From assembly GCF_901933205.1 (NCBI RefSeq), contig NC_044573.1, forward strand, positions 84,030,546-84,094,545: 64,000 bases of DNA, given 5' to 3'. The position numbers and the translations under genes were made by a program. Under the pieces are notes generated by a model. The model worked only from the letters and a program-made list of their open reading frames with translations, did not search any database and was not told the DNA's origin. The stretch's first letter is position 1. Each line of letters opens with the position of its first letter. Source of the DNA: Camarhynchus parvulus. Its lineage: Eukaryota; Chordata; Aves; Passeriformes; Thraupidae. Below, one piece after another: positions 38,971 to 50,029 of this stretch.

Positions 38971-40960
38971 AATCACGGAGTGGTTTGTGTTGAAAGGGGA
39001 CCTTGAAGATCATTTAGCTCCAGCCCCCCTGCTGAGACACCTTCCAATCAGAGTTCCACCCAACCTCACCCTAAACACCTCCAGGGATGAGGCATCCACA
39101 ACTTCCCTAGGCATCATGTTTCAGTGCCCCACCACTCTTCCAGTAAAGAATTATTTTTTCCAATATAAAACTAAAATTATTTCTAATATTTCTAACCTAA
39201 TTTAATCTAATAGTACTGATTTTCAGTTTGAAGCCATTCCCCTTGTCCAGTCACTACATGCTCTTGTAAATAGTCTTTTCCCATCTTCCCTGCAAGTTCC
39301 CTTCAGGTCCTGGAAGGCTGCAATTAGGTCACCCCGAAGCATTCTCTTTTCCAGGCAGAATAATCCCAATTCTTTCAGCCTTTCCTCATAGGAGAGTCAC
39401 TCCATCCCTTTGATCAACTTGGTGGCCTCCTCAGGACTCACTCCAGCAGGTCAATGTCCTTCCTGAGTTGAGGGGTGGGTGAGTGGAACCCCAGAGCTGG
39501 ATGCAGCTCTCCAGATGGGGTCTCACCAGAGCAGAGGGGCAGAATCCCCTGCACACATTGCCAGTTCATGCCCAGCCTCTCATCCACCAGCACACATATC
39601 TCTTCTTGACAGAGCTGCTCTCAGTCTGTTCATCCTCCAGCCTGGATTGATATCTGGCATTGCCCTGGCCCAGGTGGTGCACCTTGCACTTGCTCTTGCT
39701 AAACTCATAAGAGTAAACTCATAGGCACACTATTCCAGCTTGTCCAGGTCCCTCTCCATGGTGTCCAGCTCCCTCTGGATGGCATCCTGTACTTCGGGTG
39801 TGTTGACTATAACACTCAGCTTGGCGACATCTGCAAATTTGCTGAAGGTACACTTGATCCCTTTGTCTATGTCATTAATGAAGATATGAAATAATTCTCA
39901 TCCCTAAGGATGGAGCAGGACCCCTAAGGGACACTGTTTGTCTGAAACCATTGATGCCTGTTGGGAGTTTGAGCCATTCACTACTAACCTCTGCATGAGA
40001 CCATTCAACCAATGCCTTATCCATTTAACAGTTTATCCATTTAATCCATCATGGTCCAGTTTGGAGAGAATTTGGTTTCAAGGCCTTTACAGAAGATCAG
40101 ATAAATGACAACCTCCCTTGCCCTTCCCAAGCCCTTCCCTTGACCACTTGATGGGGTCACTCCATCATAGAAATTGACTGGATTGGTCAGGCAGGACTTG
40201 CCCTGGTGAAGCCATGCTGGCTGCCTCTAATCACCTCTTTGTCCTCCTTGTCCCTTAGTATAGCCTCTAGGAGGATCTATTACATGACCTTTGCAGGCAC
40301 AGAGGTGAGACTGACAGGTCAGGAGTTCCCAGGTTCTTCCTTTCTACCCTTTTCAAAGATGGGTGCTGTGTTTCCCTTTATCTAGTCACCCAGGACTTCC
40401 CCTGACTGCCATGACTTCTCAAATATCATGGAGAGCTGGCAACTACATCATCAACTTCCTTCAGGACTCTGGGACACACAGTATTGGGTCCCATGGACTT
40501 ATGCACATCCGGGTTTCTCAGGTGACCATGGACCTGATTTTTGCTTACAGTGAAGGCCTTTGCTCTCCCAGTTCCCATGATGCTGTCATCTACTTGAGAT
40601 GTGTGGGAAGAGAGGGTTCCATTGAAGACTGAGGCAAAACATGATAAGTACCTCAGCCTTCTCCTCATCTGTTTTTACCTGTTCATCAGCATTGTTTATC
40701 AGAGAGCATATACTTTCTTTGACCTTTTTTTTCTGATTAACCTACATGTACAAGCCCTTTCTGTTATTTTTGCTTTCCCTTGCCAGGTTCAGTTCCAGTT
40801 TTGCATTGGCCTTACTCACCCCTTCCCTACAGAACTGTACTTCTCTGTAGCCTTCCTGGGTTACCTGTCCTAGTTTCCACTGCCAATGCTCCTTGCCCTT
40901 TAGTTTGACCAACAGTTCCTTACTCAGTCATGGCAGTCTCCTGCCTTCCTTGCCTGAAAT
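38971..40960 (-). mobile_element. CR1 LINE, about 2 kb, with decayed reverse-transcriptase region
   Basis: The 3' end starts at 38,971 with AATCACGGAGTGGTTTGTGT followed by GGGGACCTTGAAGATCATTT, the classic reverse complement of an avian CR1 tail. The sequence then runs continuously back through the 3' part into the reverse-transcriptase region. The catalytic FADD box lies at about 39,822-39,840 and here reads Phe-Ala-Asp-Val, so the second catalytic aspartate is lost. Further landmarks include TGGTGAAGCCATGCTGGCTG near 40,205 and AGAGGTGAGACTGACAGGTC near 40,301. The fragment fades out near 40,960 around the Pro-Ala-Trp-rich start of the domain. It is the longest CR1 copy in the window and cannot be active: it is 5' truncated and its frames are broken. 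Confidence 0.93.
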
Positions 40961-40964
40961 GGAC

Positions 40965-42253
40965 TGTAAATTCAGCTTCAGAACTTTCTGTTACCTTAAT
41001 GTGCAGATATTCAATTCCCTTCCTCCTTATCAACAGATATATGCAAAAATATATTATGTCTAATACACAGAAGAGGAGAGAATACAAAATATGACTGAAA
41101 TTGTTGAGTGTATTAAAATGTTCCTCAGTATCAAAACTATAGCCCAAAATAATTTACTCTACACAATGAGTCATGTGTATCCTGCTTTCATCCCTGAGTA
41201 ATAGCAGGATGTGGGGGAAAATTGTGTGTTACCTACTTAAGGAGAATCACAAAGAGGTTCACTTAAAGCTGCAGCATCTTGCTACTGCAAACTTCAGTGT
41301 CATATCATATTAAATCAGTCAGCCAGCAACTCTTCTGCTAGATATGCCTTCAACACTGGCATTCGTGCCTCTTTACCTTATGATGCTGAATGCATCTTTT
41401 ATACTGCAATTTAGAAAATGATCCCTGGTAGTGCTTTACATCTGAGGACTCAGTTCAGACAGACTTTTGTCTAATAATAGTGTGGCCACACAAAGTATGA
41501 TATTAGAAATGTCATTTTAAATTAGTAAAGGGTCAACTCAGAATAAAGCTATTGTCATCACTGCTAATCAAACTCCAAAGTGGAGCTAGAGTAACACTGG
41601 AAAGATTAAATCAGATTTTTTTCATAAAATGGTTGGATTTGATTTTGCTTATGTTCCTTTCTATTCTCTCTTCACAGCTGCTGACAAGAATACAAATACA
41701 GTGTATGCATCTCAAAAAAACTAACATAGAAAGCTCTGGAAAAACAGAATTGAATAACTGCATCACTATTTGAGCATGGCAACATCATAACAAGACACAA
41801 ATTCAGGAAAAGTGATTTTATGATTACACAAAGACATCAAAACATAACAAGATATGGTGATATGGAGCTAAGACGCCCAAACAATGTAAACTCTGCGTTG
41901 CAATGACCCTATATAATAGCTATACCTTTGAATTGCATTGTATTAATTTAAATTATATCCATTCCCCACAACAAGGCATCACAAAATCTTTAGAATAAAA
42001 CTATTGTTTTCAGATATAGGATACAAGTTGTGATGGGTTTAATTAGCTCTGTTGTTTAGCATAAATCTTATGCTATTCACATGAGATTTTCTGAAGTGGT
42101 GGGATTATATTTTCTTTACCTTATATGAGCATTACATTTGCTTGCTATTTACTTTTTAGCTTGCTTGCAGGATTCTTCCTAAGATGCACATGTATGAATA
42201 AGATAATTATGTAGACAAAGTAAATGGAATGTAAATTACTGTTGAAATAACTA
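40965..42253. other. Unique AT-rich spacer
   Basis: Nothing recognisable between the CR1 copy and the nested LTR. The open frames at 40.92-41.15 kb and 41.55-41.77 kb are short and unsupported. Confidence 0.65.
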
Positions 42254-42258
42254 GTGAG
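42254..42258. repeat. Target-site duplication of outer LTR, left copy
   Basis: GTGAG, identical to 43,989-43,993, directly before the TG edge of the outer LTR. Confidence 0.8.
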
Positions 42259-42304
42259 TGTCCTGGTTCTGGCCAGGAAAAGGTTGATTTTTGCAGTAGC
42301 CAGG

Positions 42305-43666
42305 TGTCATGGCTTGCTACTGGCCCAATGCCAGGCACCAACAAAAGCTGTTTGTTCCCCCTCCCCTGCCACAGTTGCGTAGAAGAGAGAGAAAAAAAAA
42401 ACTAACGAAGGGTTCATGTGTTGAGATAAGGACCAGGAGAAAACACTTCAAGGGCAAAACAGGCTCAACCAAAAGTTGTGAAGAGAATTTATTACTAACA
42501 GAATCAGAAGAGGATAATGAGAAATAAAATAAGCCCTTAAAACACCTTTTTTCCCCCAGGTCCTCTCTCCCTCCCACCAACAGTGCAGGGAGACAGATGC
42601 CCTGGGGTGATCTCAAAAAACGGGACAAGAGGGCATGGGGGTTTTGGTCAGTTTGTCACCCAAGCTTCTTTTCTGCTGCTCTGGGAGATAAATCGTTTCC
42701 CTGTGAGACCATGGGGTCCCTCCCATGGGAGACTGTTCTCCATGAATTTTTCCCGTGCTCATTCTCATGAACAGTCCTACTGTACCTTCTGCAATGTGAG
42801 TCCCCCCCACGGGCACACAGTGCTCCCAAAAGTGCTGTTGCGTGGGTCACTCATCCACAGGGTGCAGCCCTCCAAGGACAGGCTGCTCCAGCCTGGAAGC
42901 AAGGGCTCTCCCTCCCCGTTCGGGTCTCCCACTGGATCACAGCCACCTCCAGGCCTCCACCCACTCCGGCATGGGCACCTCCCCCACGGGCTGAGGGCGG
43001 ATCTCTGCATTCCCTGTGGATCCCCATGGGCTATAGGTGGATCTCTGCATTCCCTGTGGATCCCCACTGGCTGAGGGTGGATCTCTGCATTCCCTGTGGA
43101 TCCCCACAGGCTGAGGGTGGATCTCGGCATTCCCTGTGGATCCCCATGGGCTATGGGTGGATCTCGGCATTCCTTGTGGATCCTCATGGGCTGAGGGTGG
43201 ATCTCTGCATTCCCTGTGGATCCCCATGGGCTGCAGGGGCACAGCTGCCTCACCATGGTCTCACCACAGCCTGCAGAAGAATCTCAGCTCCGGTGCCTGG
43301 AGCACCTCCTCCCCCTCCTTCTTCACTGACTTTGGTGTGTCTATGTTGTTTCCCTCACATTTCTCATCTCCTTCTCTTTTCTGGCTGGAAGAAAAACTGT
43401 GCATCCTTTGTTTTGATTTTCTTCTTAACTATGTTATCCCAGAGGTGTTACCAACCTCTCTAACTGGCCCAGCCTTGGCCAGCAGCATGTCCATCCTCAG
43501 AGCCATCAGGGATTTGCTCTGCTGGACATGGTGGAAGATTCCAGCAGCTTCTCACACAAGCCACATCTGTGGCCCCTCACTTCCAAAAACCAGGCCATGC
43601 AAAACCAACACGCCAGGGAAGGGCAGGTTAGGACACAGAGGTTATTCTATACTACTTCCCGTCGTA
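42305..43666 (+). mobile_element. Inner solo LTR inserted in the outer LTR
   Basis: The sequence begins TGTCATGGCTTGCTACTGGC and carries blocks known to me from a passerine LTR family: ACTAACGAAGGGTTCATGTG, GTTGAGATAAGGACCAGG, AGGATAATGAGAAATAAAAT, CTCCCATGGGAGACTG, then GC-rich modules, a 40-bp tandem array (42,981-43,232), CAGCTGCCTCACCATGGTCT and GGCCCAGCCTTGGCCAGC. A perfect 9-base direct repeat, GTAGCCAGG, lies at its left edge (42,296-42,304) and right edge (43,664-43,672). A 6-bp duplication (GCCAGG) would fit an ERVK-type integration and would make the LTR end in TA, a one-base change from CA. The last base of the element is therefore uncertain by a few bases. It is about 1.36 kb long with no internal viral genes. 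Open frames of up to 197 codons on both strands lie in the GC-rich part and are not genes. Confidence 0.82.
42981..43232. repeat. 40-bp minisatellite inside the inner LTR, six units
   Basis: Units start at 42,981, 43,021, 43,061, 43,101, 43,141 and 43,181, each exactly 40 bp, followed by 12 bases of a seventh. The core is ATCTCTGCATTCCCTGTGGA (or with ATCTCGGCAT), and each junction carries a GGATCC-type word. Because 40 is not a multiple of three, translated frames repeat only every 40 residues, which explains the repetitive peptides seen on both strands. The related LTR at 20.6-21.3 kb has one unit (about 20,968-21,004), so the array is a local expansion. Confidence 0.95.
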
Positions 43667-43672
43667 GCCAGG
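43664..43672. repeat. Right copy of the direct repeat flanking the inner LTR
   Basis: GTAGCCAGG, identical to 42,296-42,304. Outer-LTR sequence resumes at 43,673. The last five or six bases are the likely target-site duplication. Confidence 0.7.
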
Positions 43673-43988
43673 TGCAAGGAAAAGGGAATCTCCTCCAGGG
43701 AGAAGGGGATCCTTTCCAAATTGGTATAGAATGGCAGAAGGAGCCATAGGTCATTTTTGCTTCCACGTTAATAATTTGCCTCTTTCTTGTCATTAGTATT
43801 GGTGCTGTTACTCTTATTACTCTTCATTTTATTATCTTGTTGCTGTTTCCAGTAAATTTTTCTTATCTCGACCTGTGATCTTTGCCTTTTATGCCTTCAA
43901 TTCTTCTTTCCATTCTGGAGAGTGAACAAGTTGCATGTGAATTCAGTGGGAGCACTAAACTGAAGAATACCATTCCTAAACCATGCCA

Positions 43989-43993
43989 GTGAG
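43989..43993. repeat. Target-site duplication of outer LTR, right copy
   Basis: GTGAG directly after the CA edge of the outer LTR, matching 42,254-42,258. Confidence 0.8.
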
Positions 43994-44745
43994 AAAGAAC
44001 ACAATGTAAGAACCCTATTTACTCAGAAATGTTTAGCCTTCCCAAAATTTCTAATTAATTTTAAATGCAATATTTGAAAAAATGACATTTTCATGATCTG
44101 CATGAAGGCCCAGAACCAGAGAGATGTTATTTAAAAGGGGCACACTATGCGTTTTTGTATATAATGAAGATGTGAAATCTTTTTTCATCATGGTTAGATT
44201 TAAAATGTGGGATTTTCCAGTTTCAGTGTGGTCTCTATGCTCTTCAATCATCAAATAACTTTTTTTGTTGATGCAACTGAATAGTTCATTTCATGTTACA
44301 AACTTTCAATATTCTCTGTCAGAACAATAATGCTAATACAGCAATTGTGCAATCAACATAATCAAGTGTGATTCATGGCATGGAAAAATATTATTTTTAT
44401 TAGACTTCTCAAGTTAAGATGAAAATATTATGATTAAATAAGGTACTTATGATTTTGTCTAAACTTCCCTTTCCATGCAATATTCTAAAGGGTATTGGAA
44501 GGTGAATGAAGAAGGACCCTTTCTGATATGATGCATTTTCTGATATGAAAAAAGTGGGTTTCAAGTGCAAGTTTAGATTAACTCTTACTTTTGGTAATCT
44601 ATCACTGAAGAAAAATGTATCATAGAGCAGTAGAAGACTGGGAATAGTGCTAAAAAATGGCAGAAACATCAATTCTGGGAAGTTTTAAGAAATATTAAAA
44701 AAACCCTAGAAATAAAATACCTATCAGACTCAGCTATCTATGATA
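43994..44745. other. Unique AT-rich spacer
   Basis: Nothing recognisable. A minus-strand frame at 44,409-44,672 is Phe/Leu-rich and unsupported by any family resemblance. Confidence 0.6.
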
Positions 44746-44749
44746 GTCT

Positions 44750-45436
44750 GTGTAAGGTCCTGAACCTCTCTTGGGACAATTCCAAGCACAGATACAGGCT
44801 GGGGCAGAATGGATTGAGAGTAGCCTTGAGGAGGAGGATATGGGGGTTTTGTTGAATGAGGTCAACATGAGCCAGCAGTGTGTGCTCACAGCCCAGGAAG
44901 CCAACTGTATTCTGAACTTCATCAAAAGCAATGTAGCCAGAAGGTCTACTCCACTCTCATGAGCCCTCATCTGGACTATTTTGTCCAGCTCTGGGATCCC
45001 CGACAGAAGAAGAAAATGGACACACTGGAGTGAGTTTAAAGAAGGAGCAAAAAAGGTGATCATGAGGCTGGAGCACCTCTGTTATGAAGAGAGTTGGGGT
45101 CATTCAGCCTGAAGAAAAGAATGGTCTGGGGAGACTTTTAGCAACTTTACAGTAACTAAAGAGTGCTGCAGGAAGGCTGGAGAGGAACTTTCTATAAGGA
45201 CATATAATGACAGGAGGAATGGCTTTAAGCTGAAAGAGGGTAGACAGATCTTAGGAAGAAATTCTTTATTTTGAGGGTGGTGAGGCACTGGAACAGGTTT
45301 CCCAGGGAAACTGTTTATGCCCCATCCCTGGAAGTTTTAAGACCAGGTTGAATGGGGTGAGCAACCTGGTCTTGTGAGCAGCATGCTTGCTTGTGGCAGG
45401 GAGTTTGGAACTAGATGACCTTTAAGGTCCCTTCCA
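44750..45436 (+). mobile_element. CR1 LINE 3' fragment (5' truncated)
   Basis: Contains ATTCCAAGCACAGATACAGG, then GGATTGAGAGTAGCCTTGAG, GTCAACATGAGCCAGCAGTG, ATCAAAAGCAATGTAGCCAG, GGCACTGGAACAGGTTTCCC and AGATGACCTTTAAGGTCCC in CR1 order on the plus strand. The GACCTTTAAGGTCCCTTCCA tail is close to the standard avian CR1 end. The usual short ATTC repeats are missing because the sequence runs straight into a reverse-oriented CR1 piece at about 45,437. Frames are broken. Confidence 0.93.
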
Positions 45437-45640
45437 GGGTCCACACTTCCAGGGACAGGGCATTCACAGCTACACTGGGCAACCTGTTCTAATGCCTTGT
45501 CATCCTCCGAGTAAAGAATTTCCTCCTAACAGTTAATATAAATTTCCCCTCTTTTAGTTTAAAACTCTTCTCCCTTGTTCTATAAATAGCTACTATGTAA
45601 AAATCCACTCTGCATCCTTGTATAAGCTCCCTTTAAGTAC
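45437..45640 (-). mobile_element. CR1 LINE 3' fragment in opposite orientation
   Basis: ACTTCCAGGGACAGGGCATT, then CTGGGCAACCTGTTCTAATG, GAGTAAAGAATTTCCTCCTA and CCCTCTTTTAGTTTAAAACT are the reverse complement of the CR1 segment that precedes the tail. Its own 3' tip is missing where it meets the plus-strand copy, so the two elements lie tail to tail. Degenerate and short. Confidence 0.8.
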
Positions 45641-45665
45641 ATCCTACTTTAAAGAAGGATGTACT
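45636..45665. repeat. 10-bp perfect inverted repeat at the edge of the CR1 cluster
   Basis: AGTACATCCT at 45,636-45,645 and AGGATGTACT at 45,656-45,665 are exact reverse complements around a 10-base ACTTTAAAGA loop. It sits where the recognisable reverse CR1 piece ends. Confidence 0.85.
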
Positions 45666-45689
45666 GAGGAAGATGAAAAACAGGATGGG

Positions 45690-45870
45690 TTCCAGGGCAG
45701 CCCCTTCCAGTACTTTACTTGATACCAGTCATAAGGTTGTGTTGATTTTTTAATGATGATCATCTGAACCTTCAATCTGGTAATCCAGTCTTTTAACAAC
45801 CTACTTGTCTACCCATCCAGACTATAAATTGCTACTTGGATACAGACCCAGTGTAGAAATATGTCTCCCA
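45690..45870 (-). mobile_element. Old degenerate CR1 fragment
   Basis: GTTCCAGGGCAGCCCCTTCC, CTTCAATCTGGTAATCCAGT, ACTTGTCTACCCATCCAGAC and ATTGCTACTTGGATACAG follow the reverse complement of the CR1 reverse-transcriptase region found near 39.95-40.08 kb in the better copy. Similarity is weak but in the right order, so this is probably an older insertion or a far-upstream part of the preceding fragment. Confidence 0.55.
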
Positions 45871-45874
45871 TGCT

Positions 45875-48800
45875 ACAGAGGCATTTGCGAATTTATAAAT
45901 AACAGGAAGATTTATAGTAGACCATTAATGTTAAATTTTGAATATTTATGCATTTGCATGTACAGAAGCTTACAATTTTCGCCCCCCTTTTTTTTTTTTT
46001 TTTTGTGGCAGGAGATGTGAGTCAAAGGCAAATGGCCAAGTTTCTATGGTGCTTACATTCTGAATATGTAGTCTAAAACACAGGGACAATCTTAAAAGTT
46101 TATAGTTGCCTAATTTGTACTCAAACTGAAATACTGTTTGTATGTGGTTGTTGCGTGTGCCTTCTGAAAATTAAACCAAGGTAAAATATATGCCAGGACA
46201 AGCCCAAACAAGTCCTGAGACTATGCCCTGTCAACTGACAGATTGTGTCCTTTATGTAGTAATGAGATAGTATCATATTTACTGGAGGACACACATGGCT
46301 TCAGAATGACTTGGGCTTATATCTGGCCATGTCAGAGGCAAAGGTCTTTCCCAGATTTTCATCTGCAGGACATGCTGGAATTTATAGGGCACAATGCAGA
46401 TGTCACAAGTGACAGTAAGATACCTTTAAAAAGTGCCTGGCTTGAATTTAAGCACTTCCACATACTAGGAGTGACATGTTACCAATTCTTCTGTAAGAAT
46501 TTTGGTATGCTTAATTCTTAAATGTTATGCATAGAGGTTTGTTTTTTCAATGCAGTAATCATCTGGAAAGAACATTACCTCCCAACAATGAAAACATAGT
46601 ATGAATTAAATTCTGCTTTATACTTTTAATTAAGAATGCTACAAACGATAACGACAACCATCAAGTTGATTTGGAGTTCCATCAGTGAAGTGCAAATGAG
46701 AAACATATGGAAAACAGAGTTTAAATTCCCTTTACTAGGTCGCACATCTCTGTCACCTGTCAAGGAGCAGCAAAATGGATGATTCAATGTGCATTGTAAA
46801 TTCTGCTGAGCTGAGCAGCAATATCTCACCCTCTGCATATCTTGCCAGCTGCAGGAGGAGCAACAGTGAGTAGCAAGTAGGTGGAAAAGGATCAGCTCAT
46901 GACAGTAATGGAATTCCATGCTGCTGTTCAGTGAGATTTGTCTTTAAGAGATCTTTCACAGGTAAGATTTTACCTAGAATAAACAGAGACGTTTAACCTC
47001 ACTGGTACAGAGATTGCTTTATGTTTGGCCTTTCTTTCCAGATAACTGACCCATGAAGTGTTTTGAACTGCCTTGGATGAAAGGGCCAAGTGCCCTTGGA
47101 GATGACATAATTTAATGAAGAACCTGTAGTTTCACTTATCTACCTGTAGCAAGCAAAAAAAGGCCCCTACTGAATGAGTGGCATACTAAATACAGTATGG
47201 GAATTAAATGAACATTCGCTGTTATTGTCCTTGGGTATGGGCATTAAACTGAGTTATATTCATGATGAAAAAGATGTAGGTGCATTTCAGGTAGGACTAA
47301 TTTAACTAAACTACAGTGAGAGTATATCTCATCTACAGTTATTACCCCTGGGACTCCCATTACTGTCAATAAAGAGCAATAGACACCTTGAGGAGGCAGT
47401 TTATCTCATGCTAAAGTGCATGCCTGAAAGAGGCTGAGTCATGCCCCAAAAGGTTTCCCACTCAGGATGAAAATTAAAAAGTTTCTTTGCAGGTAACATA
47501 AAATTGGGTAAAAAAACGCACACGGGCAGCAACTGAAAATTAATATTCTTCAAGTTCAGACTCGCTTTCCACACAGAAACCACACCTGTTGCTTTTCAAA
47601 TGTGTTCACACTTACAGGAAGATTCTTCATAAGAGGTGTCTCAGTCTCAAGAAGGAAACTGGATCCAGCTCACTCCTAAGGCTGTGGGGAACCAGTACAG
47701 GGGTTCCAAGTTATTCCTTAAGGATAGTCCAAAATTGCCAAAGAATTCTAATGTCCCACGTGAGGTGGAAAGGGATGGAGGCCATGAGTGCAACGGGGAA
47801 GAGGGCAGAAGACTTTTGTGAGGAGATTTTAAGTCATTCATGGAGATGAGAAAAATTGGTCTGAAAGGTTGTTTTCATTTAATTTTCTCATAGTGTCACT
47901 CTCACTGCATATTCTCTTTTTCCATGATTCTCCTGTTTTCACAGTTTTTCTTATTAGGTTGCCAGTTTTTCCAGGACACCAAATTCTTTCAGCTCTGGTA
48001 GGAAAATCTAATCTTGCTGCCTTCCTTTTTGTGCCATGGAGAAGCCTTCATTATGACTGCTTAACAGCTATGTTAGGGTGTCACAAGCAATGTTGAGGGC
48101 AATTCTGCTTTTGCTTAGACTGGTGCTTTTCTCCAGTGTTTTCCAAGCTTGAAAAATCTCTATCTCAACACTATGCACAGGGCTCCCCCCAACAGTGCTG
48201 CTGCAAGCTCTAAAATATTAAGAAACAAACCCCACATTCTGAGAAATCCTATAAAATGGATTTTAATTTGGAATTAATACTTTCAAGCTGCTTTCGAGCA
48301 CTGACTCAAAAAAAAAACCAGCTTAGGTGAGTAGCAGGTAGGGGTGTCAAGCAGGGGACTACTAAACTATTTACATTGGTTCACAGCCAGTTTCCACTTT
48401 TGTGGATTTCAGAGAGGTGTTGCCCCTTACCATTGCTGAAGTAGTATGAATAATAAGGGCCATGACTTGAACCTTGGTCTTCACACCACAATATGTAATT
48501 TTGTTTACTGTATTAGAAAACTTTTTTTTTATCATTACTTAATTTGAAATCTAAATCTGACCTATGATCTCTTCAAAATTATTGCTTTTGACATGGATTG
48601 TAGAGATTTCAAAGGCATTAGAATTCTACATAATTTCCATTTCTTAATATGAAACTGTGTTTTTATAGTACATTGAAGCATCAGGATATCCAAGCCCACT
48701 GCAGAGCCACTGATCTGAGATGACCATAATTATGTATAACTAAGTCTTCTAAATACTGTCTCTGCATGATTATGCAGTTTTTGGCTGATGTCTTAAGGCT

Positions 48801-50025
48801 GAAAAAATCAATGCTTCATAATCTAGCTTTCATGTCATACTGCATTGCTTTATGTGTATTGCATTACAGTCTTCTGCAAGGAAACACAATACAGTAAGCT
48901 TTTGCAGTCTATTGCCATTATTGCTTATTAATTTCTAATATTTGTGATTGGAGACATTACTGAAGCATTGCTATTCTTGCATCTGTTTGAATTTTATACA
49001 GTTAGAATATTGTTCTTTTATCCGTGTCCTTTAGCAGCAATGATGGCAGCCAAGGTTATAGAGTTTAAAGGTTACAGAGTATAGGAATTACTGATGTAGT
49101 GGCAATATTGCTGCCTTAGCTAAACTAAATTATATGGAGTAATAAAGATAGTATTTTCTTTATTTTTTTCTCTCCATCTACGTTATACAAATGAAAGAAA
49201 TTTAGTTTGAATTGTCTCACTACAACTATAAATATGCTGTGGAAAGTCTGTGCAGACATCAGTTTCAAAATAGAGTGTCTGATCTGCAGTAGCATTACAC
49301 CAGGTCTGCTGAAATCTGCAGTGAAATGAACATGCAAACAAAGTCATCTGCTTATGTGCTTGCCTGAATTTGGCAGGATTCTAATATATGCACTGAAAAT
49401 TTTGCTGGACTAAACTTTGCATCTGTCATAACAGTGGATCAGCGCGCCCTTACTACAATGAATAGTGCAAAAAAGAAGCCTGAAGGCAAAAGGTAGAAAG
49501 AAATTGGATGTTTTTTAGTTAAATTACTTGTTATCCCTGGACTTCAGCTACAGCAGTAAAGATCTTCCAAGTTTTGCAGAAACCTGAAAGGCCTCCTCTT
49601 GGTTCTGGCACCTAGACACATAAAGTGGAATTAAGATTAAACTTTAAAATATTTTAAAATACACTTCTCAAAGTATTTCTGATTGAGGAAATTCAGACTT
49701 GATACTTTTACAGAGAGGAGTATGCATTATAGGATAACATAAAGACACTTACTAAAGGTTGTGATTATAAATCTATTTCCCATCTTCAGGTTGCAATTAA
49801 AAAGTTTCTATTTAAAACAATTGTTTAAGAAGCCTATTGTAAAAATCATGGAATTTTGAAAGACCTAACAGATGGCTTTCTGAATGGCAAAAAAATTAAA
49901 AATAGTATTTTTGTATCTGGACTTAAAAGTTTAACTACAAGGCAACAGGATAACCCTTATTTTATTGCTGCAATTACTTTCAGTTTCTAGCCTATGAGGC
50001 CTTGAAAGTTCTATCTATGTCATCT
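45875..50025. other. Unique AT-rich non-coding stretch
   Basis: No gene or recognised transposon. A C6T17 tract lies at 45,982-46,004. The block at 47.58-47.86 kb is open in three overlapping frames, but no protein family is recognisable and the frames contradict each other. Confidence 0.65.
45982..46004. repeat. C6T17 tract
   Basis: Six C followed by 17 T. A purely simple sequence. Confidence 0.92.
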
Positions 50026-50029
50026 ATCA

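Larger units (their letters stand above)
42259..43988 (+). mobile_element. Outer solo LTR of an avian endogenous retrovirus, split by an inserted LTR
   Basis: The LTR starts TGTCCTGGTTCTGGCCAGG at 42,259 and ends AAACCATGCCA at 43,988. This gives the TG...CA edges of a retroviral LTR, and the wording is that of passerine ERVL-like LTRs (TGTCCTGGTT start, TTCTTATCTCGACC near the end). It is flanked by a perfect 5-bp direct repeat, GTGAG, at 42,254-42,258 and 43,989-43,993, a target-site duplication of the length usual for ERVL elements. Its own sequence is 46 bp (42,259-42,304) plus 316 bp (43,673-43,988). The rest is another LTR inserted into it. No internal gag, pol or env remains, so the provirus was reduced to a solo LTR by recombination between its two LTRs. 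Confidence 0.85.

Noticed and set aside
42777..43729. Long overlapping open frames of 145-197 codons on both strands
   Set aside because: They coincide with the GC-rich LTR modules and the 40-bp array. The peptides are repetitive, open on both strands and do not match any protein family.
47589..47849. Three overlapping plus/minus frames
   Set aside because: None resembles a known family and all are shorter than 90 codons. Chance openness in a moderately GC-rich patch is enough.
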